Shown here: positions 1 through 8,036 of the stretch, in pieces
Numbering within the stretch: position 1 is the first letter of the stretch
Layout: every line of letters starts with the position of its first letter
Assembly (NCBI GenBank): GCA_947444195.1
Contig: CANEZL010000003.1
Span: 140,118-204,117 of the forward strand
Reading direction: 5' to 3'
Length of the DNA: 64,000 nucleotides
Source: Methylobacteriaceae bacterium
GTDB taxonomy: Bacteria > Pseudomonadota > Alphaproteobacteria > Rhizobiales > Beijerinckiaceae
The notes under the pieces: model-generated
Databases searched by the model: none
Told to the model about the DNA's origin: nothing
What the model saw: the letters and a program-made list of their open reading frames with translations, nothing else
Program-made: the position numbers and the translations under genes

Positions 1-226
1 TGTCGAGGACGGTGGCCGGCGTCCCCTGCTGGGCGGCGGGCGCCTGCGGCACCGGCTGAGCCTGCGCGGCGGGGGGCGCCGAGCCCTGCGGCACCGGGAC
101 GGATCCCTGCGGGGCGGGGCGGGGCTGGACGGGGGCGCCCTCCCCGGCCGGATTCTGTTCCGCCGCCGCCGCGGCGGCCCAAAGGGCGATCGTCGCGGTC
201 GCGAGCATCCGATCGAGTCTGAGCAC
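1..226 (-). CDS. Secreted Ala/Pro/Gln-rich protein, N-terminal part only
   Basis: The gene runs off the left edge, so only about 75 N-terminal codons are visible. A GTG start at 226 is preceded by an AAGGAC-like ribosome site; an in-frame ATG lies six codons later at 208. The translation opens with a short basic stretch, then a hydrophobic Ala-rich signal peptide ending near AAAAAEQ, followed by a low-complexity segment of Pro, Gln and Ala. Such linkers are common in exported alphaproteobacterial proteins, but the diagnostic domain is outside the window, so no function is assigned. It could be an IalB-type or other periplasmic protein; that is a guess. Confidence 0.55.
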   Translation of the reverse strand, partial: MLRLDRMLATATIALWAAAAAAEQNPAGEGAPVQPRPAPQGSVPVPQGSAPPAAQAQPVPQAPAAQQGTPATVLD

Positions 227-498
227 GGAGGGTCCTTCGGGTGGTTGGGTCGTCGCGGCTGGCGGCAAAAACCGCGCCGCCTGGGGCGGGTTCCACCAGG
301 GGCCCTCGCTCATGGCCGGGGACCAAGGCGAAGTTGTGGATCCGCCGCATCGGCGCGCGGCCACGCGTCGGCGCGGGCCGCCCGTCCACAGCATCGGCCT
401 TGGTTTGCGCGCATTCTCCGGCGTAGACAGGCCGTCAAGAGAAGACGAGCCGCGCGGGCCCAGCCCGCCTGCGGCCGCACGAGCCCGAGGATCGATCC

Positions 499-918
499 AT
501 GCCCCTGTCGCCCGCGTATCGCGCGCCCGAGTATCCCGCCGCGCAGGCCCCGCGGGCGCGGCGGGCGCTGCTGGTCGCCCTCGGTCTCGCCGCCCTCGGC
601 GGCTGCCAGGCCCTCGGCGGCGGCGGCGGCGTGATGCCGGCCGGCGATATCGGGCCGCCCCCCTCCCTGCGCGGCAGCGTGCCGGCGCCGGTGGCGCGCC
701 GCGACAGCGACCCCTCCGACGCGCCCCCCGCCACGGCCCCGACCCGCCGCCTCGACCTGCCCAAGAACGCCCGCGGCGAGGCCCGCAGCGAGGCCGCGGC
801 CGAGCGCCGGATCCGCCGCGAGGACATCGAGGGTCAAGAGGGCGGCCGGAGCAGCTCCGGCGGCATGTCCCCCTCGCTCACGCCGAGCGGCGGCGTGGGC
901 CTCGGCGGCCGCTTCTGA
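499..918 (+). CDS. Putative lipoprotein, function unknown
   Basis: This 139-residue protein has a basic N-terminus (residues 18-22 rich in Arg), a hydrophobic stretch and a lipobox LGGC ending at Cys36, so it is probably a lipid-anchored envelope protein. After the lipobox come a Gly-rich run, a Pro-rich linker, an Arg/Glu/Ala segment likely to be helical, and a Gly/Ser-rich tail ending in GGRF. No known domain is recognised. The gene stands alone, divergent from the preceding partial gene and convergent with the following VOC-family gene. Third-position GC is very high, as in its neighbours. Confidence 0.6.
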   Translation: MPLSPAYRAPEYPAAQAPRARRALLVALGLAALGGCQALGGGGGVMPAGDIGPPPSLRGSVPAPVARRDSDPSDAPPATAPTRRLDLPKNARGEARSEAAAERRIRREDIEGQEGGRSSSGGMSPSLTPSGGVGLGGRF

Positions 919-982
919 GGACCTGCCCGACGAGGTTCTCCGGCCGTCCGCGATCGACCGGATCCGGGCCCGCGCCCCGGCC

Positions 983-1459
983 CTATCCCGCCGCGGCCCG
1001 CTCCAGGGCCCCGGCGTCGAGCTTGACCATCTCCTGCATCGCCGCGAAGGCGCGGGCGGCCACCGCCGGGTCGGGATCGGCGAGGAGCCGCGGGAGCAGA
1101 GCCGGCACGACCTGCCAGGGCACGCCCCAGCGGTCGCGCAACCAGCCGCAGGCGATGGGCGTGCCGCCCGCGCCGACGAGGGCGTCCCAGATCCGGTCGA
1201 CCTCCGCCTGATCCGCGCAGGTCACCGAGATCGAGGCGGCGGTGCCGTAATCGGCGGGTACGCCGCCGTTGAGACCCTGGAAGCCGCGCCCGCCGAGGGT
1301 GAACGCCACTAGGATGACGTCGCCCACCGCTCCGCCCGGCCAGGGTCCCGGCGCCCGCTGCACCGCGTCGATCCGCGAGTCCGGCAGAAGGCCGGTGTAG
1401 AAGCGCGCGGCCGCCTCGGCCTCCCGCTCGAACCACAGACAGGTGCGGACATCGCTCAT
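983..1459 (-). CDS. VOC-superfamily (PhnB / 3-demethylubiquinone methyltransferase-like) protein
   Basis: The 158-residue product begins MSDVRTCLWFERE and contains the features of the PhnB-like branch of the vicinal oxygen chelate superfamily: an N-terminal CLWFEREAEAAARFY segment and a C-terminal GWLRDRWGVPWQVVP block. Proteins of this group are small dimeric cytoplasmic proteins with a metal-binding fold; the reaction is usually unknown, and the methyltransferase name is historical. The ATG at 1459 was chosen over an upstream in-frame start because GGAGGAG lies just before it and the family begins here. It is transcribed away from gcrA, with 410 bp between the two starts. Confidence 0.82.
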   Translation of the reverse strand: MSDVRTCLWFEREAEAAARFYTGLLPDSRIDAVQRAPGPWPGGAVGDVILVAFTLGGRGFQGLNGGVPADYGTAASISVTCADQAEVDRIWDALVGAGGTPIACGWLRDRWGVPWQVVPALLPRLLADPDPAVAARAFAAMQEMVKLDAGALERAAAG

Positions 1460-1869
1460 CGGCACGCTCCTCCAACTGCTCCCGTGCGTAGCCGTGGACG
1501 GCTCCCGGCCGCCGCTCCGGCGCGCCCTCTGCGCAGTGCCCGAGGATAGCCCGTCGCCCCGCCAGAGTGCACGCTCCCGGCCGGCTCCGGATCGCGTCGC
1601 CGCCGGCCATTGCCGGTGGACAGCCGCGCGGGCCCACCGGAGCCTGGCCGGGCGGTGCTTGCAACGCCGGTGAGCCCTCTTGTAGGGTTCGCCCAACGCC
1701 GAGGGATCAGGGCCTCAGGCATCCAGACCATCGGCATGCGAGGCCGGCTTCCGCACCGTCACGGCGCACCCTCACCGGGTGCGACCTGCCTGTGCCGCGT
1801 CCGGCGCGCGCCCATCCCGTGCCGGCCGCTCCGTGCGGTCCGTCGGCGCGCAGGGTTCGGAGGGGGACT
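1460..1869. other. Divergent intergenic region before gcrA
   Basis: This 410 bp interval separates the start of the VOC-family gene from the start of gcrA and must hold both promoters. Open frames crossing it are GC-rich shadows without a recognisable protein. No hairpin, RNA gene or clear promoter hexamers could be identified by eye. Confidence 0.4.
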
Positions 1870-2409
1870 ATGGAAGCGGGTCTGAGCTGGACGGACGAGC
1901 GCGTCGCGCTGCTCCGCCGCCTGTGGGAAGACGGCCAGAGCGCGAGCAAGATCGCGGCACAACTCGGCGGCGTGACCCGCAACGCGGTGATCGGCAAGGT
2001 GCATCGCCTCGGCCTCGCCGGCAGGGTCAAGGCTGCCGAGGAGAACGGTCAGGTCCCGCGCGAGGCGGTCGCCGAGGAGATCGAGACCGCCATCGCCGTG
2101 GTGGAGGCCCAGGCGCCGGAGCCGGTGGCCATCCTCTCGCACCGGCCGAGCCCGGACGTGCCGCTCCAGGCCCCGACCCCCGTCGCGACGGCCGATCCGG
2201 TCCAGCTCGCCGTGTCCCAGCGCGTCACGATCATGGATCTGCGGGAATCCATGTGTCGCTGGCCCCTGGGCGACCCGACCACCCCGGAATTCCGCTTCTG
2301 CGGCGCGCGCTCCATCACCGGCCTGCCCTACTGCACGCACCACGCCGAGATCGCCTACCAGCCGGCCGCCGAGCGCAAGCGCGACCGGCGCGTGGCCGGC
2401 TTCCGCTGA
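1870..2409 (+). CDS. gcrA: GcrA cell cycle regulator
   Basis: GcrA is an alphaproteobacterial transcription factor that binds RNA polymerase sigma-70 and acts at promoters carrying CcrM-methylated GANTC sites. The 179-residue product shows both conserved ends. At the N-terminus is the helix-turn-helix (MEAGLSWTDERVALLRRLW, then SASKIAAQLGG and TRNAVIGKVHRLGL). At the C-terminus is the sigma-interacting region with CRWPLGDP, FRFCG and YCTHHAEIAYQP, which carry conserved Cys and His residues. A Pro/Val-rich variable linker joins them. The ATG at 1870 follows GGAGGGGG and matches the family start; longer in-frame extensions are non-coding leader. A strong hairpin follows the gene. Confidence 0.95.
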   Translation: MEAGLSWTDERVALLRRLWEDGQSASKIAAQLGGVTRNAVIGKVHRLGLAGRVKAAEENGQVPREAVAEEIETAIAVVEAQAPEPVAILSHRPSPDVPLQAPTPVATADPVQLAVSQRVTIMDLRESMCRWPLGDPTTPEFRFCGARSITGLPYCTHHAEIAYQPAAERKRDRRVAGFR

Positions 2410-2452
2410 TCCGTTCCGCCCGCCGGACGGATCGACAGCCGAGATTCTTGGG

Positions 2453-2478
2453 GCCCGCCGGGTTGTCGCCCGGCGGGC
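2453..2478 (+). terminator. Hairpin terminator after gcrA
   Basis: A perfect 10 bp inverted repeat GCCCGCCGGG / CCCGGCGGGC with a six-base loop begins 44 bp after the gcrA stop and is followed by a pyrimidine-rich TTCTCGCTGT. It is consistent with intrinsic termination in a GC-rich genome. Confidence 0.7.
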
Positions 2479-2648
2479 TTCTCGCTGTCCGCGCGGGGGG
2501 CTGGAGCGCGTCCCGAGAGCCGGCTGCCACCTTCGGGACGACGTTCACGCCTCCGCGTTCTGCGGCGGGCCCCCTGCCCGAAGCGCGGCCGGCGCCTATC
2601 TAGGCTGTCGGTGCGGCGGTCTGCCGCGTGTCAGCGGAGTGTTCCGGA

Positions 2649-3296
2649 ATGCGTGCGCGGTCTTGGCCGGCGGGGACTTGGTCCGAGGGGCTGCGCTCCG
2701 CCCCGCTCGCGCGGATGCTGTCCGCGCTGATGGCGCTCCTCCTCGCCACCGCCCTGTCCGGCTGCGGCGCCATCAACCGGGTGCCGACCCTGGAGGAGCA
2801 GGCGAAATCCGCCTGGAGCGAGGTGCAGAACCAGTACCAGCGCCGCGCCGACCTGATCCCGAACCTCGTGGAGACGGTGAAGGGCTACGCCCAGCAGGAG
2901 AAGGACGTGCTCGTCGGCGTGACCGAGGCCCGGGCCAAGGCCTCGAGCGTGAAGGTCGATGCCGGCACGGTGAGCGACCCGCAGAAGTTCAAGGAATTCC
3001 AGGACGCGCAGAACCAGCTCAGCGGCGCCCTCGGTCGGCTGCTCGTGACGGTGGAGCGCTACCCCGACCTCAAGTCGAACCAGAACTTCCTCGCCCTGCA
3101 ATCGCAGCTGGAGGGAACGGAGAACCGCATCGCGGTGGCGCGGCGCGACTACATCCAGGCGGTCCAGGCCTACAACACCGAGATCCGCACCATTCCGGGC
3201 CGCTGGATCGCCGGATGGTTCTACCCGGAATCGAAGCCGATGGAGACCTTCACGGCGACCCGGGACGCCGACCGGCCGCCGAACGTGAAGTTCTAG
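2649..3296 (+). CDS. lemA: LemA family lipoprotein
   Basis: The product is a LemA-family protein anchored by a lipoprotein signal: MLSALMALLLATALSGC places the acylated Cys near residue 39. The LemA core follows, with NQYQRRADLIPNLVETVKGY (the family signature), a long helical region of Gln/Ala heptads and the conserved ARRDYIQAVQAYN and YNTEIRTIPG segments. LemA proteins are envelope proteins with long antiparallel helices; their biochemical role is unsettled. The ATG at 2649 has GGAG ten bases upstream; GTG at 2628 and a later ATG at 2715 are alternatives. Two TPM-domain genes follow on the same strand, the usual partnership for lemA. Confidence 0.92.
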   Translation: MRARSWPAGTWSEGLRSAPLARMLSALMALLLATALSGCGAINRVPTLEEQAKSAWSEVQNQYQRRADLIPNLVETVKGYAQQEKDVLVGVTEARAKASSVKVDAGTVSDPQKFKEFQDAQNQLSGALGRLLVTVERYPDLKSNQNFLALQSQLEGTENRIAVARRDYIQAVQAYNTEIRTIPGRWIAGWFYPESKPMETFTATRDADRPPNVKF

Positions 3297-3317
3297 GGCG
3301 CCGCCGGAGGGATCCGC

Positions 3318-4088
3318 GTGCCGCCCCTCTCGGTCCGCCCGGCGGCCTGGCGCGCGCTCGCCGCCCTGGTCTGGCTCGCGGGCGCCGTGGCGGCGGCCGA
3401 GCTCGCCTTCCCGTCGCTCTCCGGCCGCGTGGTCGACGGGGCGGGGCTGCTGACGCCGGAGCAGCGGGACGCCCTCGACGCCAAGCTGAAAGCGCACGAG
3501 GACAGGACGTCCGATCAGGTCGTCGTCGCCACCGTGCCCGGCCTCCAGGGCACCACGGTGGAGGATTTCGCCAACCGGCTGTTCCGCCATTGGAAACTCG
3601 GGCAGGCCAAGACCAACAACGGCGTCCTGCTCCTCGTGGCGCCGACGGAGCGCAAGGTCCGCATCGAGGTGGGCTACGGCCTCGAAGGGGCGCTCACCGA
3701 CGCGCTCTCGCGGGTCGTCATCGCCGGAGCGATCACGCCGCGGTTCAAGACCGGGGACTATGCCGGCGGCATCGCGGCCGGCCTCGACGGCATCCTCTCC
3801 ATCCTCGACGGCGATGCCCGCGAATGGCAGCGCAAGCCGCAGGTGCGGGAGGACTCGGTGGACCCGGGCCAGGTCGCGGTCTTCGTCGTGCTGTTCCTCG
3901 TGGTGCTGTTCGTGGTCTGGCGGATGAACCGGGCCGGCCGCGGGCCGGGGGGCATCGTCTTCCTGCCGGGGCCCGGCTCCGGCGGCTGGAGCGGCGGCTA
4001 TTCGGGGGGCTCCTCCGGGGGCTTCGGCGGCGGTTTCTCGGGCGGGGGCGGCTCGTCGGGCGGCGGAGGAGCGTCGGGTGACTGGTAG
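3318..4088 (+). CDS. TPM-domain (YgcG-type) membrane protein
   Basis: This 256-residue protein has an N-terminal signal peptide, a TPM domain (about residues 35-170) containing GRVVDGAGLLTPEQRDAL, the NNGVLLLVAPTERKVRIEVG strand pair and a GYGLEGALTD motif. One transmembrane helix follows (VAVFVVLFLVVLFVVW, about residues 195-211), then a Gly/Ser-only tail. TPM-domain proteins form thylakoid or envelope complexes and some have phosphatase activity; here the domain should face the periplasm. The GTG start at 3318 lies 21 bp after lemA, and the 3' end overlaps the next gene by 11 bp, so the three genes are probably one operon. Confidence 0.9.
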   Translation: MPPLSVRPAAWRALAALVWLAGAVAAAELAFPSLSGRVVDGAGLLTPEQRDALDAKLKAHEDRTSDQVVVATVPGLQGTTVEDFANRLFRHWKLGQAKTNNGVLLLVAPTERKVRIEVGYGLEGALTDALSRVVIAGAITPRFKTGDYAGGIAAGLDGILSILDGDAREWQRKPQVREDSVDPGQVAVFVVLFLVVLFVVWRMNRAGRGPGGIVFLPGPGSGGWSGGYSGGSSGGFGGGFSGGGGSSGGGGASGDW

Positions 4089-4710
4089 GGCGGCGGCCGG
4101 GCTCGGGCCGGAGGCGCGGGCGCGCCTCGCACAGGCCGTGGCGCGGGCCGAGGCGGGAACGGCGGGCGAGATCGTCGTGATGCTCTGCGCGCGCTCCGGG
4201 CTCTACCGCTCGGCGGTGCTCGCCGCCGCCCTCGCGGGCGCCCTGCTCCTGCCCTGGCCGCTCATCGCCCTGACCGGGTGGAGCGCCGCGCAGATCCTGC
4301 TGGCGCAGGCGGCCTTCGCCGCCGCCTGCCTCGCCGCCGGATCGAGCGAGGGCCTGCGCCTCGCCCTGATGCCGCGGGTGTTCCGGCGCGGCCGGGTCCG
4401 GGCGGCCGCGGCGCGCGCCTTCCGGATGCGCGGCCTCGCCCGTACACGCGGGCGCACGGGCGTGCTCCTCTACATCGCGATCCGCGAGCGCCATGCCGAG
4501 ATCGTCACGGATGCGGGCGTGCTGGCCCATGTGCCGGCGGACGCCTGGGAGGGGATCCTCGCCGATCTCACCGCGGCCCTGGGGCGCGGCGCGGCGGAGG
4601 CGGGGCTCGCGGAGGCGGTCGGCCGCATCGGCGACCGCCTGCGGGAGGCGCTGCCGGCCGGTCCGGGAGACCCGAACGAACTGCCGGACCGGGTGATCCT
4701 GGCTGACTGA
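4078..4710 (+). CDS. Second TPM-domain membrane protein
   Basis: This 210-residue protein resembles the short form of the TPM family often paired with the long form upstream. Residues 12-40 give a helix and the GEIVVMLCARSGLYR strand; two hydrophobic segments (about 45-65 and 70-85) are probable membrane helices; then come RTRGRTGVLLYIAIRERHAEIV and DAGVLAHVPADAWEGIL, which match the second half of the TPM fold. The GTG start lies inside the end of the preceding gene, implying translational coupling. Together with lemA it forms an envelope cluster of uncertain function. Confidence 0.85.
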   Translation: MTGRAAAGLGPEARARLAQAVARAEAGTAGEIVVMLCARSGLYRSAVLAAALAGALLLPWPLIALTGWSAAQILLAQAAFAAACLAAGSSEGLRLALMPRVFRRGRVRAAAARAFRMRGLARTRGRTGVLLYIAIRERHAEIVTDAGVLAHVPADAWEGILADLTAALGRGAAEAGLAEAVGRIGDRLREALPAGPGDPNELPDRVILAD

Positions 4711-4716
4711 CGGGAG

Positions 4717-4734
4717 CCGCGGCGGGCGCCGCGG
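4717..4734 (+). terminator. Short hairpin after the lemA-TPM operon
   Basis: A 7 bp perfect stem CCGCGGC / GCCGCGG with a four-base loop lies seven bases after the last stop codon and is followed by GTTTCC. The T run is weak, so this is only a probable terminator. Confidence 0.5.
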
Positions 4735-4779
4735 GTTTCCGCCGGCAGACCCGGATGCCCGGATATCGCGAGGACGCCG

Positions 4780-5664
4780 ATGGATACGAGAGCCGGCCAC
4801 GGCCGCTACCCCTACAGCCCCGTGCCCGAGCGCCCGGTCTACGACTGGCCGGGCGGCACCCGGCTCGCGGTCTATATCGCGCTCAATCTCGAGACCTTCG
4901 ACTTCGGCGCCGGCCTCGGGGCGGAACTGGCGCCGGGCGGTCCCCAGCCCGACGTGCTCAACTACGCCTGGCGCGACTGGGGCAACCGGGTCGGGGCGTG
5001 GCGCATCCGCGACCTCTTGGACGCGCTCCAGATGCCGGCGAGCGTCCTCGTCAACAGCCGGCTCTACGCGGATTGCCCGGGCCTCGTGGAGGCGTTCCGC
5101 GCCCGCGGCGACGAGATCGTCGGGCACGGCCGCAGCAATGCCGAGCGCCAGGGCGCGCTCGACGAGGCGGCCGAGCGCGCCCTCATCGCCGAGGCGACGG
5201 AGGTGCTGGCCCGTGCGGAGGGCAAGGCGCCGGCGGGCTGGCTCGGCCCCTGGATCTCGCAATCGCGGATCACCCCCGATCTCCTGGCGGAGGCGGGCTA
5301 CCGCTACCTCCTCGACTGGTGCCACGACGACCAGCCGACCTGGTTCGCCATCCGAGGCGGCGGCCGCATCCTGGCGGTGCCCTACCCGCAGGAACTCAAC
5401 GACATCCCGGCCACCGTCGCCCGCAAGGAGACCGGCCGCCAGTTCGCGGACGCCATCGTCGACGCCTTCGACGAGATGCTGGACCAGTCGCGCGCGGCGC
5501 CCCTCGTCATGGGCATCGCGCTCCATCCCTACATCGTCGGCCAGCCCCACCGCCTGCGCCCCCTGCGGCAGGCCCTCCACCACATCGCGCGCCACCGGGA
5601 CGCGGTCTGGATCACCACCGCGGGCGCCATCGCCGCGCACGAGGCCGCGCGCGCGGCGGATTGA
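4780..5664 (+). CDS. Polysaccharide deacetylase (NodB/PuuE-like) family protein
   Basis: The 294-residue product belongs to the carbohydrate esterase 4 (NodB-homology) superfamily, in the branch that also contains cofactor-independent allantoinase PuuE. Visible family features are RLAVYIALNLETF near the N-terminus, the DEIVGHGRSNAE segment around residue 115 (metal site region), GWLGPWISQSRITPDLLAEA, and the late MGIALHPYIVGQPHRLRPL block. There is no signal peptide, so it acts in the cytoplasm, which fits a small-molecule amidohydrolase better than a cell-wall deacetylase. The substrate cannot be told from sequence. It is convergent with the flavin monooxygenase gene, 12 bp away. Confidence 0.85.
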   Translation: MDTRAGHGRYPYSPVPERPVYDWPGGTRLAVYIALNLETFDFGAGLGAELAPGGPQPDVLNYAWRDWGNRVGAWRIRDLLDALQMPASVLVNSRLYADCPGLVEAFRARGDEIVGHGRSNAERQGALDEAAERALIAEATEVLARAEGKAPAGWLGPWISQSRITPDLLAEAGYRYLLDWCHDDQPTWFAIRGGGRILAVPYPQELNDIPATVARKETGRQFADAIVDAFDEMLDQSRAAPLVMGIALHPYIVGQPHRLRPLRQALHHIARHRDAVWITTAGAIAAHEAARAAD

Positions 5665-5676
5665 GGCGGACCGGGT

Positions 5677-7149
5677 TCAGCGCAGCTCGTAGTCGCGCAG
5701 CCGGACGCGGCGGGTGCTGCGGCGATAGGCGAGGACCGAGCCCGGCCAGAGGACCGGATTGCGGCCCTCGGCGTCGAGATACCAGCTCGTGCAACCGCCC
5801 CGCTGCCAGACGCTGGCGGCGAGCTGCGCCCGGATCCGGTCGAGGAAGCCCGCCTGCGCCGCAGGCCGGACCGCGATCGCGCGGGCGCCCGCGCGTTGCA
5901 GGGCGGCGAGGCAGCCGAGGACGTGCTCGATCTGCGCCTCCAGCATCAGCAGCACCGAGTTGTGCCCGAGGGCGGTGTTGGGGCCGAGGAGCAGGAAGAA
6001 GTTCGGGAATCCCGCGACGCTGATGCCCTGATAGGCCCCCATCCCCCCGGCCCAGGCCGCGGCGAGGGTGGTGCCGCCGCGGCCCACGATGCGCGCCCGC
6101 GGCAGGCCCGCGCTCACGTCGAAGCCGGTGGCGTGGACGAGCACGTCGAGGGGGTGCTCCACGCCGTCCGCGGTCACCACCCCCGCGGGGGTGATGGCCC
6201 GGATGGCGCCGGTCTCCACGGCGACGTTCGGCCGTTGCAGGGCCGGGTAGAAATCGTCCGAGATCAGCACGCGCTTGCAGCCGAGGCGGTAGCTCGGGCG
6301 CAGCTTGGCGCGGAGCGCCCGGTCCGGCACCGACTTGAACAGGTGATGGCGCGCGAGGCGCTCGGCGAGGCCGGTGAGGCGCGAGACCCGGGTGAAGCCG
6401 GCGAGCGCCCGCGCCTCGTTGAGCCAGAACAGGCGCGTCCGCTCCAGGCGCCGGGCCGGCGGCAGCGCCCGGTAGAGCGCCCGCCGCCAGGCCGGCACCG
6501 GCCGGTCGCGCCGCGGCACGATCCAGGAGGGCGTGCGCTGGAACAGGGTGAGGTGGCCGGCCGTGCCGGCGATGGCCGGCACGATCTGCACGGCGCTCGC
6601 CCCCGAACCGATCACGCCGACGCGCTTGCCCGCGAGATCGCAGGCATGATCCCAGGTGGCGGAGTGGAACTGCCGACCGGCGAAGTCCGTCCGGCCGGGA
6701 ATCGCGGGGTAGGCCGGCCGGTGCAGGAATCCGGTGCCGGCGGCGATCGCCCGCGCCCGCATCGGTCCGCGGCTGGTCTCCGCCCGCCAGAGGGCGGCCG
6801 CCTCGTCCCAGACCGCGCCGAGGAAGGCGGTGCCGAAGCGGATCAGCGGCATCAGGCCGGCGCCCTCGGCGGTCTCCCGGAGATAGGCGGCGATCTCCGG
6901 TTGCGGGGCGTAGGTGCGCGTCCAGTCGGCCTTGGGTGCGAAGGAGAGGGAGTAGAGATGCGAGGGGACGTCGCAGGCCGCCCCCGGATAGGTGTTGTCC
7001 CGCCACGTGCCGCCGACGGAATCCGCCTTCTCCAGAACGGCGAGGGCGGCGATGCCGGCCGCCCGCGCCCGCATGGCCATGGCGAGGCCGGAGAAGCCGG
7101 CGCCGACGACGAGGAGGTCGAGGGTCTCGTCCGGCGCGCCCGCGCTCAT
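5677..7149 (-). CDS. Flavin-containing (Baeyer-Villiger type) monooxygenase
   Basis: The 490-residue enzyme has an N-terminal FAD-binding motif GAGFSG (about residues 16-21), a second Rossmann motif VIGSGAS for NADPH, and FAGRQFHSATWDH between them, close to the FxGxxxHxxxW fingerprint of Baeyer-Villiger and related flavin monooxygenases. The expected reaction is NADPH- and O2-dependent oxygenation of a ketone or other carbonyl or heteroatom substrate. The start overlaps the stop of the upstream hydrolase gene by 4 bp. With the hydrolase and SDR it forms an alcohol-ketone-ester style degradation or lipid-modification set. Confidence 0.9.
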   Translation of the reverse strand: MSAGAPDETLDLLVVGAGFSGLAMAMRARAAGIAALAVLEKADSVGGTWRDNTYPGAACDVPSHLYSLSFAPKADWTRTYAPQPEIAAYLRETAEGAGLMPLIRFGTAFLGAVWDEAAALWRAETSRGPMRARAIAAGTGFLHRPAYPAIPGRTDFAGRQFHSATWDHACDLAGKRVGVIGSGASAVQIVPAIAGTAGHLTLFQRTPSWIVPRRDRPVPAWRRALYRALPPARRLERTRLFWLNEARALAGFTRVSRLTGLAERLARHHLFKSVPDRALRAKLRPSYRLGCKRVLISDDFYPALQRPNVAVETGAIRAITPAGVVTADGVEHPLDVLVHATGFDVSAGLPRARIVGRGGTTLAAAWAGGMGAYQGISVAGFPNFFLLLGPNTALGHNSVLLMLEAQIEHVLGCLAALQRAGARAIAVRPAAQAGFLDRIRAQLAASVWQRGGCTSWYLDAEGRNPVLWPGSVLAYRRSTRRVRLRDYELR

Positions 7150-8033
7150 CCGCGCGCCGCCGCGACGTGGCGCTCGAGGAAGGCGGCGGCCGTGTCGAGG
7201 GAGCGGCGCGCCTCGGGCAGCGCCCGGTCCGCGAACTGCCAGACGTGGTTGACCACGGGGAAGACCTCGGCCGTGGCGTCCACCCCGGCGGCGCGGGCCC
7301 GCTCAGCGAGCCGCACGGAATCGTCGCGCAGGATCTCCCGCTCGCCCACGTGGAGCAGCAGCGGCGGCAGCCCGGCGAGGTCGGCCAGCAGGGGCGAGAC
7401 CTGCGGATCGGCCGCGTCGTGCCCGGCGAGGTACATGGGCATCAGGTTGGCGAGCGCCACGGGGTCGAACATCGCGTCGAGCAGGGCGTTCGAGACACGC
7501 GATCCGCTCTGGGCGGTCAGGTCGGTGACCGGCGAGAACAGGGCGGCTGCCCGCGGCATCGGCAGGCCGCGGTCGCGGGCGGCCAGCATCACCGCGAGCG
7601 CGAGGTTGCCGCCCGCGGAATCCCCGGCGATGCCCGCAGGCCCGCCCTCGGCGAAGGCGCACCAGGCCACGAGGGCGTCGTCGCGCCCGGCCGGGAATGG
7701 ATGCTCCGGCGCGAGCCGGTAATCGGGGGCGAAGACGGTGAAGCCGCGGGTGGCGAGCGCGCCCGTCACCGGGCGGTGCGTGCGCGCCGAGCAGGCGACG
7801 AAGCCGCCCCCGTGCAGGTAGAACAGGCGCCGCCCGCCCCCGCCCACCGGCCGCACCCACTCGCCGGGCACGCCGCCGAGGCTCGCCGGCTCGTAGGTGG
7901 CGCCCGGCGGATCCGGGAAGGTGGCGCCGTTGAACACCTGCCGGATCTGCCCGATGTCGCGCATCGTGCCGAGCCGCGCGCGGACCTTCCGTCTCACCAT
8001 CCAGGCCCCGATATGGGCGCGCAGGCTCGCCAT
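7146..8033 (-). CDS. Alpha/beta hydrolase, hormone-sensitive lipase family
   Basis: This 295-residue esterase carries the HSL-family oxyanion motif YLHGGGFVACS (about residues 90-100) and the nucleophile elbow GDSAGGN with the catalytic Ser. The acid and His are expected in LLLHVGEREILRDDS and VVNHVWQFAD. It lacks a signal peptide. Such enzymes hydrolyse short acyl esters and would fit cleavage of an ester made by the adjacent Baeyer-Villiger-type enzyme. Its ATG lies 3 bp after the SDR stop and its stop overlaps the monooxygenase start, so the three are almost certainly co-translated. Confidence 0.9.
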   Translation of the reverse strand: MASLRAHIGAWMVRRKVRARLGTMRDIGQIRQVFNGATFPDPPGATYEPASLGGVPGEWVRPVGGGGRRLFYLHGGGFVACSARTHRPVTGALATRGFTVFAPDYRLAPEHPFPAGRDDALVAWCAFAEGGPAGIAGDSAGGNLALAVMLAARDRGLPMPRAAALFSPVTDLTAQSGSRVSNALLDAMFDPVALANLMPMYLAGHDAADPQVSPLLADLAGLPPLLLHVGEREILRDDSVRLAERARAAGVDATAEVFPVVNHVWQFADRALPEARRSLDTAAAFLERHVAAARG

Positions 8034-8036
8034 GGC

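Noticed and set aside
2639..4081. A 480-codon plus-strand open frame over lemA and the TPM gene
   Set aside because: It is out of frame with two well-supported genes and is Arg/Pro-rich low complexity.
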